Made by a program: the position numbers and the translations under genes
The notes under the pieces: generated by a model
The model's input: only the letters and a program-made list of their open reading frames with translations
Database searches by the model: none
Told to the model about the DNA's origin: nothing
DNA from: Bacteroidaceae bacterium
GTDB lineage: Bacteria > Bacteroidota > Bacteroidia > Bacteroidales > Bacteroidaceae
NCBI GenBank assembly: GCA_017469685.1
Contig: JAFUFW010000009.1
Span: 62,001 to 126,000, forward strand
Reading direction: 5' to 3'
Length of the DNA stretch: 64,000 nt
Shown: piece after piece, positions 45,610 through 54,415 of the stretch
Position numbering within the stretch: position 1 is the stretch's first letter
Layout of the letters: each line of letters opens with the position of its first letter

Positions 45610-45640
45610 TTGGTGGGAATTACAACTTTCTATACATTTG
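45610..45640 (+). promoter_or_regulatory. Promoter of the HU gene
   Basis: TTGG (45610-45613), 19 bp, TACATTTG (45633-45640). This is an excellent Bacteroidetes promoter, giving a leader of about 70 bases. Confidence 0.75.
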
Positions 45641-45717
45641 CCACAAGAATAGGCGGAAAAAGCGCCCCGACAGCTTTAAGAAACTTATTTCATTAACATT
45701 TTTAAATAACCCTATTT

Positions 45718-45990
45718 ATGAACAAGACAGAACTTACAAACGCCATCGCCGCAAAAGCCGGCCTGACGAAAGTAGATGCCAAGAAGGCTCTCGACGCAAC
45801 AATCGCAGCTATCACCGAAGCTCTCAAGGGCGGTGAAAAGGTTGCTCTCCTCGGCTTCGGCACATTCGCAGTTGCTGCCCGCAAGGAGCGCAACGGCATC
45901 AATCCTCTCACCAAGAAGGCCATCAAGATTGCCGCTAAGAAGCAGGCTAAGTTCAAGGCCGGTGCAGAGCTCGACGCTGCTATCCAGTAA
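45718..45990 (+). CDS. hup: HU-family DNA-binding protein
   Basis: This 90-residue protein begins MNKTELTNAIAAKAGLTKVD with the HU dimerisation helices. It has the beta-arm region 'VALLGFGTFAVAARKERNGI' and 'NPLTKKAIKIAAKKQAKFKA'. The proline-tipped arm motif (N-P) is present. It compacts and bends DNA. Monocistronic, with a strong promoter and an intrinsic terminator, as expected for an abundant protein. Confidence 0.96.
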   Translation: MNKTELTNAIAAKAGLTKVDAKKALDATIAAITEALKGGEKVALLGFGTFAVAARKERNGINPLTKKAIKIAAKKQAKFKAGAELDAAIQ

Positions 45991-46035
45991 TATAGAGCCT
46001 ACAGATTTAATATCGTTTGCATAAGGTAAAAAGCA

Positions 46036-46076
46036 GCCCTTAGCTACGTCGGCAGAGACGAGGCTAAGGGCATTTT
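46036..46076 (+). terminator. Terminator of the HU gene
   Basis: GCCCTTAGC (46036-46044) pairs with GCTAAGGGC (46063-46071), with an inner CGTC/GACG pairing, followed by ATTTTC. Confidence 0.75.
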
Positions 46077-46171
46077 CGTGCGCCGGGGTGAAGCATTACG
46101 CCGCCGGCCCTGCCGCAGGAGAGGGCATCACCAGGGGCTTCACAGCCGCCATGGCATGGCAAGCCGCCGTA

Positions 46172-46281
46172 AACCCTTAAGCCCTCCGCTCAGAACCCTT
46201 AAGGGTTATGCACGAAACCCTTAAGGGTTATTGCCAAAACCCTCAAGGGTTTTTGCCGAAACCCTTGGGCTTATTTTTCGG
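46172..46281. repeat. 22-bp-period palindromic repeat array, copy 4 (5 units)
   Basis: Units start at 46172, 46194, 46216, 46238 and 46260, all exactly 22 bp apart. Units 2 and 3 carry the perfect palindrome AACCCTTAAGGGTT; unit 4 has AACCCTCAAGGGTT. Unit 5 reads AACCCTTGGGCTTATTTTTC, the same end form as the array at 261-348. It lies between the convergent HU and tadA genes. Confidence 0.9.
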
Positions 46282-46368
46282 AGGCTTTGGGCTTGGCATT
46301 CTGAGGCCACGGCTACGGCTTGGCCTACAACTGCCTGCGCGGCCTGGCAGGCCGGGCCGTGGCGGGCG

Positions 46369-46803
46369 TCAGCGCTTATTCCTGAAGAACTGCTGAATGA
46401 GTTCAGCGGCCTCGTCAGCCAGCACGCCGGTTGTGACCTTCGTGCGTGGGTGCAGGGCTTGCGGGGCGAAACGGCTGTAGCCGCGCTTGGGGTCGGCAGC
46501 GCCAACCACGAGTCGGCCTATCTGGCTCCAGCCCAAGGCTCCCGCACACATCGTGCATGGTTCGAGTGTCACGTAGAGCGTGGCGTCGGGCAGATACTTC
46601 CCTCCGAGCGCTGCAGTAGCGGCTGTTATGGCTTGCATCTCAGCGTGCGCCGTGACGTCGCCGAGTCGCTCGGTGAGGTTGTGTGCGCGCGCCACGACGC
46701 GTCCACCTGCCACCACCACGGCTCCCACGGGAATCTCGTCCTCATCGGCCGCCATCCGGGCCTCATCCAGCGCCATGCGCATGAATCTTATGTCGTCTTC
46801 CAT
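46369..46803 (-). CDS. tadA: tRNA-specific adenosine deaminase
   Basis: The start at 46803 (MEDDIRFMRMALDEARMAAD) gives 144 residues; the longer frame begins with TTG inside the promoter and is rejected. The zinc site is 'VTAHAEMQAITAA' (HAE) and 'VTLEPCTMCAGALG' (PCxxC). It converts A34 to inosine in tRNA-Arg. A minus-strand TAACTTTG -7 box lies at 46841-46834. It is transcribed away from parA. Confidence 0.9.
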   Translation of the reverse strand: MEDDIRFMRMALDEARMAADEDEIPVGAVVVAGGRVVARAHNLTERLGDVTAHAEMQAITAATAALGGKYLPDATLYVTLEPCTMCAGALGWSQIGRLVVGAADPKRGYSRFAPQALHPRTKVTTGVLADEAAELIQQFFRNKR

Positions 46804-46925
46804 ACGTGTTGCGGTTAGGTTGTTAAGTTGGCGCAAAGTTACAAAATGCCACCTTGCCGAGCAAGAAAAGGGGCAAATAAAGCATAAAAAGCTTTAAAAG
46901 GAGGGCCCGTTTCGTGGGAAATGCT

Positions 46926-46933
46926 TACATTTG
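46926..46933 (+). promoter_or_regulatory. Probable -7 box of the parA operon
   Basis: TACATTTG lies 30 bp upstream of the ATG at 46964. A weak palindromic CGTTTC..GAAATG sequence (46908-46923) sits directly upstream. Confidence 0.45.
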
Positions 46934-46963
46934 CAGCTCAATTTTACACGCACACACATACGC

Positions 46964-47740
46964 ATGAATAGAATTATAGCATTAGCCAACCAAAAGGGAG
47001 GCGTCGGGAAGACAACAACGTCGATGAACCTGGCCGCCTCGCTGGCCACGCTCGAGAAGCGCGTGCTGCTCATCGACGCCGACCCTCAGGCCAACGCCTC
47101 CAGCGGCCTCGGCATCGACGTCAAGAGCGTTGAGACCAGCATCTACGACTGCCTCATAGGCGGGGCCGACATTCGCGACGCTGTCTACGAGAGCGATGTG
47201 CCCGGCCTCGACGTGGTGCCCAGCCACATAGACCTCGTAGGTGCCGAGATCGAGATGCTCAACCTGCCGCGCCGCGAGCGTGTCATGGCCGAGCTGCTCA
47301 AGCCTCTGGCCGCCGACTACGACTTCATACTTATCGACTGCTCGCCCTCGCTGGGCCTCATTACCGTGAATGCCCTCACTGCCGCCGACTCTGTCATCAT
47401 CCCCGTGCAGTGCGAATACTTCGCCCTCGAAGGCATCTCAAAGCTCCTCAACACCATAAAGATTATCAAGCAGAAGCTCAACCCGAGGCTCGAGATTGAG
47501 GGCTTCCTGCTGACGATGTACGACTCGCGCCTACGCCTGGCCAACCAAATCAAGGACGAAGTGCGGCGCCACTTCCAGGAGCTCGTGTTCAAGACCGTCA
47601 TCAGCCGCAACGTGAAGCTCTCCGAGGCGCCATCCCACGGCCTGCCCGCCATCCTCTACGATGCCGACAGCGCCGGCGCCCGCAACCACCTGGCCCTGGC
47701 CCAGGAGATTATCAACAAAGGAGCGAGGGCTGAAAGCTGA
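46964..47740 (+). CDS. parA: Chromosome partitioning ATPase ParA (Soj)
   Basis: The start at 46964 ([20 protein letters not shown]) gives 258 residues. The deviant Walker A '[10 protein letters not shown]' is at the N-terminus; '[17 protein letters not shown]' is the A' motif and '[18 protein letters not shown]' the Walker B region. No N-terminal DNA-binding domain is present, the form of chromosomal Soj-type ParA. It works with ParB in origin segregation. parB follows after 145 bp that contain no recognisable gene. Confidence 0.95.
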   Translation: MNRIIALANQKGGVGKTTTSMNLAASLATLEKRVLLIDADPQANASSGLGIDVKSVETSIYDCLIGGADIRDAVYESDVPGLDVVPSHIDLVGAEIEMLNLPRRERVMAELLKPLAADYDFILIDCSPSLGLITVNALTAADSVIIPVQCEYFALEGISKLLNTIKIIKQKLNPRLEIEGFLLTMYDSRLRLANQIKDEVRRHFQELVFKTVISRNVKLSEAPSHGLPAILYDADSAGARNHLALAQEIINKGARAES

Positions 47741-47885
47741 GGCTTGGGAATAAAAAGAAGTGGCAATGACTACTCCGCCCTGGCGGTAGAAGTTCCACAG
47801 ACAGCCCGACGTACAACATTCAGCCCATGGCCTCACATCCCGGAAATCCTCTTCTCAATCTCTAATATCCAATCTTAAATAGCTA

Positions 47886-48779
47886 ATGGCTCCACATAAG
47901 AAATACCCCGCACTCGGGCGCGGTCTCGACGCACTTATCGACGCCTCCGAGCCTCACACTGAGGGCTCATCCTCGATCAGCGAGACCGATATAGCGCTCA
48001 TACACCCCAACCCTAACCAGCCTCGCCGCGAGTTCGACCCCGAAGCCCTGCAGGAACTCGCCGACAGCATCCGCGAGATAGGCATCATACAGCCCATCAC
48101 CCTGCGCCAAATGCCCGACGGGACCTACGAAATCATTGCGGGTGAGCGCCGATGGCGTGCATCGCAGATGGCCGGCCTACAGACCATACCGGCCTACATA
48201 CGCACGGCCGACGACGAGAACGTCATGGAGATGGCGCTCATAGAGAACATCCAGCGCCAAGACCTGAATGCGCTCGAGATAGCACTCGCCTATCAGCATC
48301 TGCTCGAACAATACTCCCTGACGCAGGACCGGCTGAGCGAACGCGTAGGCAAGAAACGCGCCACCATCACCAACTACCTGCGACTGCTGAAGCTGCCCGC
48401 AACCATTCAGGTGGCATTGCAGAACCGCGAACTCGACATGGGCCATGCACGGGCACTGCTGACGCTCGACAGCCCTGCGCTGCAGCTAAAGGTGTTCGAG
48501 CAAATCAAGAACGAGCACCTGAGCGTGCGCAAGGTCGAAGAGCTGGTCAGGAGCATCAACGAGGGCGACACCGTAAGCCTCGCAGGCAAAAAGCTCCGCA
48601 AGCAGAAGTCGCACCTCAGCCGCGACTACGAACTCCTGCGCGACAACCTCTCGCGCTGTTTCCAGACTAAAGTACAGTTCAGCCTCAGCGAGAGCGGCAA
48701 GGGAAAGATAACAATACCCTTTGCCGGCGAGGAGGAGCTCGAGCGCATCATAGCCCTGCTCGACAAGCTAAAGCACTGA
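47886..48779 (+). CDS. parB: Chromosome partitioning protein ParB (Spo0J)
   Basis: 297 residues starting 'MAPHKKYPALGRGLDALIDA'. The CTPase/ParB box is 'IHPNPNQPRREFDPEALQEL' and 'ITLRQMPDGTYEIIAGERRW' (the GERRxR block), followed by 'MALIENIQRQDLNALEIALA' and a helix-turn-helix ('TQDRLSERVGKKRATITNYL'). It binds parS near the origin and slides as a CTP clamp. No good parS (TGTTTCACGTGAAACA) is seen in this window. Confidence 0.95.
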   Translation: MAPHKKYPALGRGLDALIDASEPHTEGSSSISETDIALIHPNPNQPRREFDPEALQELADSIREIGIIQPITLRQMPDGTYEIIAGERRWRASQMAGLQTIPAYIRTADDENVMEMALIENIQRQDLNALEIALAYQHLLEQYSLTQDRLSERVGKKRATITNYLRLLKLPATIQVALQNRELDMGHARALLTLDSPALQLKVFEQIKNEHLSVRKVEELVRSINEGDTVSLAGKKLRKQKSHLSRDYELLRDNLSRCFQTKVQFSLSESGKGKITIPFAGEEELERIIALLDKLKH

Positions 48780-48826
48780 GAATCCACAAAAACGCCTGCC
48801 ACGGCAGGCACCACGCCAGACTACTG

Positions 48827-49594
48827 ATGAAACGCTGCGCACACATCATAGCCACACTCGCCGCACTCCTTGCGACCGCCATACCGCCGGCCGCAGCCCA
48901 GGATCGCGCCGAAGTGCGCACAGAGTCCGACACCGTCATCGTTGCCGACGAGTTCGCCCTCACGCCCGACAGCGTCCTGCTGCAGCGCACCGACAGCCTC
49001 GCGCGCCGCACAGCGCACACTCTCACCGCCGACAGTGCGGCTACGCTCATAGCCAAGGCCATAGCCCCTCCGTTCCGCCCCGATCCTCAGCGCGCCCTCT
49101 GGCTGGGCCTGGTGCTGCCTGGAGGCGGACAGATATACAACCATAAGTACTGGAAACTGCCCCTCATCTACGGGGGATTCCTCGGCTGCACCTACGCACT
49201 CACGTGGAACAGCCAGATGCTCAGCGACTACTCGCAGGCCTACCTCGACATCATGGACAACGACCCCGACACGAAATCCTACGAGAAAATGCTGCCCCTG
49301 AACTTCAACATAAGCGGACGCGAAGAACAGTTCAAGGAAATATTCAAGAACCGGAAGAACTACTACCGCAAGTACCGCGACATGAGCATACTGGCCTTCA
49401 TCGCCGTTTATGCGCTCTCGGTCATCGACGCCTATGTCGATGCCGAGCTCTCGAGCTTCGACATCTCTGAGGATCTATCCCTGCAGTTGCAGCCCTCAAT
49501 CATCAACACCGACCCGCGAGCCAGTGCTCAGGGCCACGGGCAGCTGCGAGGAGGCAGCACGAACGTAGGCCTCTCGCTCGCCATAAACTTCTAA
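48827..49594 (+). CDS. DUF5683 family membrane protein
   Basis: 255 residues with a signal peptide (MKRCAHIIATLAALLATAI...AAAQ). There is a hydrophobic hairpin 'LGLVLPGGGQIYNHKYWKLP' with 'LIYGGFLGCTYALTW' (about 88-130), and a third TM 'MSILAFIAVYALSVIDAYVD' (about 187-206). It matches DUF5683, always found between parB and the LysM transglycosylase in Bacteroidetes as far as I know; function unassigned. The context suggests a link between chromosome segregation and the envelope. It starts 47 bp after parB. Confidence 0.8.
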   Translation: MKRCAHIIATLAALLATAIPPAAAQDRAEVRTESDTVIVADEFALTPDSVLLQRTDSLARRTAHTLTADSAATLIAKAIAPPFRPDPQRALWLGLVLPGGGQIYNHKYWKLPLIYGGFLGCTYALTWNSQMLSDYSQAYLDIMDNDPDTKSYEKMLPLNFNISGREEQFKEIFKNRKNYYRKYRDMSILAFIAVYALSVIDAYVDAELSSFDISEDLSLQLQPSIINTDPRASAQGHGQLRGGSTNVGLSLAINF

Positions 49595-49627
49595 TCAGGC
49601 CGCGACGGCCGCTAAACAAAGCTGATA

Positions 49628-50992
49628 ATGAAAAAGACTTTTATACTCTTATTCGCCTCTCTAACCTTCGCCTCCGCGCCCTGGGCTGACACGTATGCCC
49701 AGGTGGAAACAGACGAGGACAACACCGAAGAAGCCATCGACCTCGACGAAGATACCGACGAGGACGACGAAGAAACCGATGCCGTCAACGCCCGAATAGA
49801 CATACCCGCCGGCATGGAAGCCGAGATGGACAGCCTGCTCAACGAGTGGAACAACAAGACCTACCTCATCCCCGAGGGCGACTGCAACGACACGGGCGTA
49901 AACCCCGACTTCGACCGCGAGACGTACATCCACCGCCTGCAGCGCCTGCCCAACGTCATAGAGATGCCCTACAACGATGTCGTACGCCATTTCATCGACC
50001 AGTACACGGGCCGCCTGCGCCGCTCGGTGAGCATCATCCTCGGCGCCAGCAACTTCTATACCCCAATCTTCGAGGAGGCTCTTGAGGCCTACCAGCTGCC
50101 CCTCGAGCTTAAGTACCTGCCCGTCATCGAGAGTGCCCTTAACCCGCAGGCCGTAAGCCGCGCAGGAGCGGTGGGACTTTGGCAGTTCATGATTACCACG
50201 GCCAAGCAGTATGGCCTCGAAGTGACCAGCCTCATCGACGAGCGGCGCGACCCTATAAAGTCGAGCTACGCCGCCGCCCACTACCTCAAGGACCTCTACG
50301 ACATCTTTGGCGACTGGACGCTCGCCATAGCGTCCTACAACTGCGGGCCAGGCAACGTCCGCAAAGCCATCAGCCGAGCCGGAGGGTCGAAGGACTACTG
50401 GCAGATCTATCCCTACCTGCCGCAGGAGACGCGCGGCTACGTGCCCGCCTTCATCGCCGCCAACTATATCATGACATACTATTGCGAGCACAACATTTGT
50501 CCAGCCTCGGCTCAGCTGCCCGCAGCCACTGACACAGTGATGGTGGCCCGCAACCTGCACGCAGACCAGATTGTGGCCCTGTGCAACATCTCCGCCGAAG
50601 CGCTGCGCGCCCTCAATCCGCAGTACCGCACGGCACTCATCCCTGGCTTAAGCCACCCATGCGCGCTTCGCCTGCCCAACGCCTCGATGACGGCCTTCAT
50701 CGAAGCGGGCGACTCAATCTACGCCTACCGCGCCACCGAACTGCTCACGAGCAGGGCCGAAATAGAAATAGCGCAAGCACAGCAGGCTCCTGCAAACCCA
50801 AAGGTTAGCCCCCGACGAGGCCGCAGCCGCAGCCGCAACACAGGGCGTGGAACACGCTCAGCCACGGTGCGCCGCGGCGACACCCTCGGTGCAATAGCCA
50901 AGCGCAACGGCACGACGGTGGCCAAGCTCCGACAGCTCAACGGCATACGCGGCAACAACATCAAGGCCGGACAAAAGATAAGAGTGAAATAA
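49628..50992 (+). CDS. mltD: Membrane-bound lytic murein transglycosylase with LysM (MltD-like)
   Basis: 454 residues: signal peptide (cleavage near WADTYAQ), a highly acidic linker (about 28-58, rich in Asp/Glu), an SLT catalytic domain with the catalytic Glu in 'LKYLPVIESALNPQAVS' and 'GAVGLWQFMITTAKQYGL', 'AIASYNCGPGNVRKAI', an Arg/Ser-rich linker and a single C-terminal LysM ('RRGDTLGAIAKRNGTTVAKL'). It cuts peptidoglycan strands non-hydrolytically in the periplasm. It follows DUF5683 by 33 bp and precedes relA/spoT by 16 bp, so it is part of the par operon. Confidence 0.92.
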   Translation: MKKTFILLFASLTFASAPWADTYAQVETDEDNTEEAIDLDEDTDEDDEETDAVNARIDIPAGMEAEMDSLLNEWNNKTYLIPEGDCNDTGVNPDFDRETYIHRLQRLPNVIEMPYNDVVRHFIDQYTGRLRRSVSIILGASNFYTPIFEEALEAYQLPLELKYLPVIESALNPQAVSRAGAVGLWQFMITTAKQYGLEVTSLIDERRDPIKSSYAAAHYLKDLYDIFGDWTLAIASYNCGPGNVRKAISRAGGSKDYWQIYPYLPQETRGYVPAFIAANYIMTYYCEHNICPASAQLPAATDTVMVARNLHADQIVALCNISAEALRALNPQYRTALIPGLSHPCALRLPNASMTAFIEAGDSIYAYRATELLTSRAEIEIAQAQQAPANPKVSPRRGRSRSRNTGRGTRSATVRRGDTLGAIAKRNGTTVAKLRQLNGIRGNNIKAGQKIRVK

Positions 50993-51008
50993 ACTAAACC
51001 TCACGTTT

Positions 51009-53285
51009 ATGTACGACGATGCTACCCGCCAGGCTCAAGCCGACGAGGAGATGATAAGCTCCGCTTACCAACACCTCATCGACACGTATCTGGCCTCACC
51101 CCACCGCAAGAAGGTCGACATCATCTCGCGAGCCTTCAACTTCGCAAAGCAGGCGCACAAAGGCGTGCGACGCCTCTCAGGCGAGCCTTACATCATGCAC
51201 CCGCTGGCCGTGGCGCAGATAGTGTGCGGAGAGATAGGCCTGGGCTCCACGAGCATCTGCGCGGCGCTGCTGCACGATGTCGTGGAGGACACCGACTACA
51301 CCGTCGAGGACATCACCAACATCTTTGGCGAGAAGATAGCACAAATCGTTGACGGCCTGACGAAAATCTCCGGAGGCATCTTCGGCGACAAAGCCTCCGC
51401 ACAGGCCGAGTCGTTCAAGAAATTGCTGCTGACGATGAGCGACGACATACGCGTCATCCTCATCAAGATATCCGACCGCCTGCACAACATGCGCACACTG
51501 GGCTCGCAGCCGCCCCACAAGCAATACAAGATTGCGGGCGAGACGCTCTACATCTACGCCCCATTGGCACATCGACTCGGGCTGAACCTCATAAAGGAAG
51601 AACTGGAGGATTTCAGCTTCCGCTATGAACACCCTGAAGCCCACGAACAAATATGCAAGCAACTCGACAATATACGCCCACACCTCGACGAGGCTTTCCG
51701 CAACTTCATCCAACCCATACGCGAGAAACTCGACCAGCTCGGGCTGAGCTACGACATCAAGGCGCGCATAAAACGCCCCTACAGCATCTGGGTTAAGATG
51801 CAGAACAAGGGCGTCAAGTTCAAGGAAATCTACGACATACTTGCCGTACGCATCATCTTCGACCCTCAGTCGCCCGAAACCGAAATCAACGACTGCTTCC
51901 AGATATACGCCGCATGCACAAGCATCTATAAGGCACACCCCGACCGCTTCCGCGACTGGCTCTCGAACCCAAAGAGCAACGGATACCAGGCTCTCCACAC
52001 AACACTCATGAGCAAGCAGGGCCGGTGGATAGAGCTGCAGATACGTTCGCGACGGATGGACGACATGGCAGAGCGCGGATTTGCCGCCCACTGGAAGTAC
52101 AAGGAGGGCGAGAAGGACACATCGGCCAGCGAAGTGGAACTCGAGAAATGGCTATCTACCATCAAGGAAATCCTCGACGACCCGCAGCCATCGGCCATGG
52201 ACTTCCTCTCGACCATAAAACTTAACCTCTATTCGTCTGAGATCTTCGTCATAACACCAAAGGGCGAATTCAAAACCATGCCGTCCGGATGCACTGCCCT
52301 CGACTTCGCATTCTCAATCCACACTGTCCTTGGCACCCATTGCATCGGAGCCAAGGTCAACCACCAACTCGTGCCCATAAGCTACAAGCTCAAGAGCGGA
52401 GACCAAGTGGAAATACTCACATCGAACACGCTACGCGTGGAGCCCTCATGGGTGCAATTCGTGACGACGGCTAAGGCCAAGAACAAAATAGAGGCCATAC
52501 TGCGACGACAGCGTCGCGAGCAACAGAAAAAAGGCGAGGAAATTTTCGAGCAATGGTGCAAGGACAACGAACTCGACCAGAACAGTCAGATGCTTGACCG
52601 CCTGGCCATGTACCACCTCATGGAGACGCGCGAGGAATTCTTCACCGGACTCGGAGCTGGAGCCATAACGCTCGGCGAGGAGGACCTGCAGACAATAAAG
52701 TCGGGCAGCACCAGACAATATGAAAATAAGGGGTGGAAAAAGTACATTCCGTTCTATAAGCGCAAGAAAACACCCGAAGAGCAAAAAACAGAGCTTTCCG
52801 AGACCAACTACGGCACGACGGCCTTAGTCATCGACCGCAAGAAACCGCTCCACCTGAGCGAAGAGAACATACACCGCGTCACGATGTGCCCAACATGCAA
52901 TCCCATCCCTGGCGACGAAGTGCTCGGATACCTCGACGACCAAAACAGAGTGATAGTTCACAAGCGCAACTGCAATATTGCAAACCGCTTGAAGAATGTC
53001 GACGGCAACCACATCCTGGCCGTATTCTGGGACACACACAAACAGATAAGCTTCGCCGCAACGCTACACCTCGAGGGCATCGACCGCGTGGGCATAATCA
53101 AAAGCCTCACCGACGTAATCACCGAACAGCTCAATGTCAACGTCCATCAACTCTCAATAGCTGCCCGCGAAGGCATCTTCCAAGGCGAGATAGAGCTGGG
53201 CGTGCACGACACTGAGGACCTTGACATTATAATAAACAAACTACAGAACATTGATGGCATCGAGGAGATAAAGAGAGTCTCGTAA
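51009..53285 (+). CDS. RelA/SpoT bifunctional (p)ppGpp synthetase/hydrolase
   Basis: 758 residues with the long-RSH layout: HD hydrolase domain ('GEPYIMHPLAVAQIV', 'AALLHDVVEDTDYT' with HD near residue 88, 'IKISDRLHNMRTLG'); synthetase domain ('KRPYSIWVKMQNKGVKFKEI', 'YDILAVRIIF', 'NGYQALHTTL'); TGS ('FVITPKGEFKTMPSGCTALD'); a helical/zinc-finger part ('MCPTCNPIPGDEVLGY'); and ACT ('RVGIIKSLTDVITEQLNVNV'). The HD residues are intact, so both hydrolysis and synthesis are expected. It runs the stringent response. It ends the parA-parB-DUF5683-mltD unit. Confidence 0.95.
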   Translation: MYDDATRQAQADEEMISSAYQHLIDTYLASPHRKKVDIISRAFNFAKQAHKGVRRLSGEPYIMHPLAVAQIVCGEIGLGSTSICAALLHDVVEDTDYTVEDITNIFGEKIAQIVDGLTKISGGIFGDKASAQAESFKKLLLTMSDDIRVILIKISDRLHNMRTLGSQPPHKQYKIAGETLYIYAPLAHRLGLNLIKEELEDFSFRYEHPEAHEQICKQLDNIRPHLDEAFRNFIQPIREKLDQLGLSYDIKARIKRPYSIWVKMQNKGVKFKEIYDILAVRIIFDPQSPETEINDCFQIYAACTSIYKAHPDRFRDWLSNPKSNGYQALHTTLMSKQGRWIELQIRSRRMDDMAERGFAAHWKYKEGEKDTSASEVELEKWLSTIKEILDDPQPSAMDFLSTIKLNLYSSEIFVITPKGEFKTMPSGCTALDFAFSIHTVLGTHCIGAKVNHQLVPISYKLKSGDQVEILTSNTLRVEPSWVQFVTTAKAKNKIEAILRRQRREQQKKGEEIFEQWCKDNELDQNSQMLDRLAMYHLMETREEFFTGLGAGAITLGEEDLQTIKSGSTRQYENKGWKKYIPFYKRKKTPEEQKTELSETNYGTTALVIDRKKPLHLSEENIHRVTMCPTCNPIPGDEVLGYLDDQNRVIVHKRNCNIANRLKNVDGNHILAVFWDTHKQISFAATLHLEGIDRVGIIKSLTDVITEQLNVNVHQLSIAAREGIFQGEIELGVHDTEDLDIIINKLQNIDGIEEIKRVS

Positions 53286-53300
53286 TGCCCAAAGGGAGTA

Positions 53301-53350
53301 AACCACAAAACCCCTGAAGTCTTTTATCTGGCTTCAGGGGTTTTGTGGTT
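53301..53350. terminator. Bidirectional terminator between relA/spoT and argF'
   Basis: AACCACAAAACCCCTGAAG (53301-53319) pairs perfectly with CTTCAGGGGTTTTGTGGTT (53332-53350), a 19-bp stem around 12 bases. Confidence 0.82.
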
Positions 53351-53366
53351 CAGGCGTATTCAACTA

Positions 53367-54413
53367 TCAGAGCGATTCGAGCATCCGTTTCAGCACTACT
53401 TGAGCCGAGATTTCACGGTTCGCGGCTTCGGGAATGACGAGGCTGCGAGGGCCTTCGATGACATCGTCGGTGACGATCATGTTGCGGCGCACTGGCAGGC
53501 AGTGCATGAAGTGGGCATCATTCGTCACGGCCATCTGGCGGGCGCTGACGGTCCAGTCCATCATCTTGTGGTAGTCATCGAGCACCTTGCCGTAGTCTCC
53601 GGGGCGGGTGACGCCCGGGCAGCTCCAGTTCTTGGCATAGACGAAGTCGGCACCCTCGAAGGCCTTCATCTGGTCATACTCCACGTGGGCACCCCCGGCG
53701 AACTGCGGGTCGAGCTCGTAGCCCTCGGGGTGGGTGATGACGAAGTCAAGGCCCCCTCCGACTCCCCCAAGGGGTAGAGATTGGGCTGCTGCGGCCACCA
53801 TCCACTCGACGAAGCTGTTGGGAACGGCCTGCGGGAGGGCTTTGGGATGAGGAGCCCAGGTGAGGACAACCTTAGGGCGGGGGGACGCACCCGGCGACAT
53901 CGTCTCCGGGCTCACGACACGCCTTTCCCATGCCTCTTCTATGGTTATCAAATCTGCGAAAGCCTGCAGGGGGTGCACCGTGGCACTCTCCATGAAGAAG
54001 ACGGGACGGCCAGAGTAACGGATGAACTGGTTCAGGATTTTCTCCTCATAGTCGTCCTCGCGGCTTTCGAAACGGGCAAAGCTGCGAACGCCGATGAGGT
54101 CGCAGTAGCTGGCCATTACTGGGATGGCTTCGAGCAGATGCTCGCTCTTGTCGCCGTCCATGATGACGCCGTGCTCCGTCTCGAGCTTCCAGGCGCCATG
54201 GTTCACGTCGAGCACGATGACGTTCATGCCCAAGTTCAAGGCTGCCTTCTGCGTGGAAAGGCGCGTGCGCAGGGAGTTGTTGAAGAAGATGAGCAGGGCG
54301 GTCTTATTGCGACCCAAGTACTGCCATTGGAAGCGATCGCGCTTAACTTCTTGTGCTTCGGCGAGGGCCTGGCCCAGGTCGCCGATGTCTTGTACGTGTT
54401 GGAAGATTTTCAT
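53367..54413 (-). CDS. argF': N-succinyl/N-acetylornithine carbamoyltransferase (argF')
   Basis: 348 residues. The carbamoyl-phosphate site reads 'FFNNSLRTRLSTQKAA', the form specific to Bacteroidetes/Xanthomonas ArgF' instead of the STRTR of ordinary ornithine carbamoyltransferases. 'ESATVHPLQAFADL', 'KVVLTWAPHPKALPQAVPNS' and 'HPEGYELD' are further family blocks. It carbamoylates N-acyl-ornithine in arginine synthesis. The protein is about 25-30 residues longer than I expect. One excess block ('AAAQSLPLGGVGGG', about residues 211-221) is encoded by a GC-rich repeat arm at 53751-53781; another lies at 'VVSPETMSPGASPR'. The gene starts 2 bp after the TldD-like gene stop, so the two are co-transcribed. 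Confidence 0.88.
   Translation of the reverse strand: MKIFQHVQDIGDLGQALAEAQEVKRDRFQWQYLGRNKTALLIFFNNSLRTRLSTQKAALNLGMNVIVLDVNHGAWKLETEHGVIMDGDKSEHLLEAIPVMASYCDLIGVRSFARFESREDDYEEKILNQFIRYSGRPVFFMESATVHPLQAFADLITIEEAWERRVVSPETMSPGASPRPKVVLTWAPHPKALPQAVPNSFVEWMVAAAAQSLPLGGVGGGLDFVITHPEGYELDPQFAGGAHVEYDQMKAFEGADFVYAKNWSCPGVTRPGDYGKVLDDYHKMMDWTVSARQMAVTNDAHFMHCLPVRRNMIVTDDVIEGPRSLVIPEAANREISAQVVLKRMLESL
53751..53781. repeat. Solo GC-rich repeat arm within argF'
   Basis: GCCCCCTCCGACTCCCCCAA then GGGGTAGAGA resembles the 31-bp arm of the element in the adenosyltransferase gene (GCCCCCTCC...CCCC...AGGGGA). It is read in frame. Confidence 0.6.
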
Positions 54414-54415
54414 AA

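Larger units (their letters stand above)
45991..46368. other. Convergent intergenic region after HU: terminator and 22-bp repeat array
   Basis: The HU terminator lies at 46036-46076 and the five-unit 22-bp array at 46172-46281. The rest is GC-rich and contains no frame I support. Confidence 0.7.

Noticed and set aside
46172..46281. CRISPR-like appearance of the 22-bp arrays
   Set aside because: The non-repeat part of each unit is only about 8 bp, there are no 30-bp spacers, no leader and no cas genes.
46908..46923. Possible parS site upstream of parA (CGTTTCGTGGGAAATG)
   Set aside because: Only about 10 of 16 bases match TGTTTCACGTGAAACA and the central ACGT is lost. Too weak to call.
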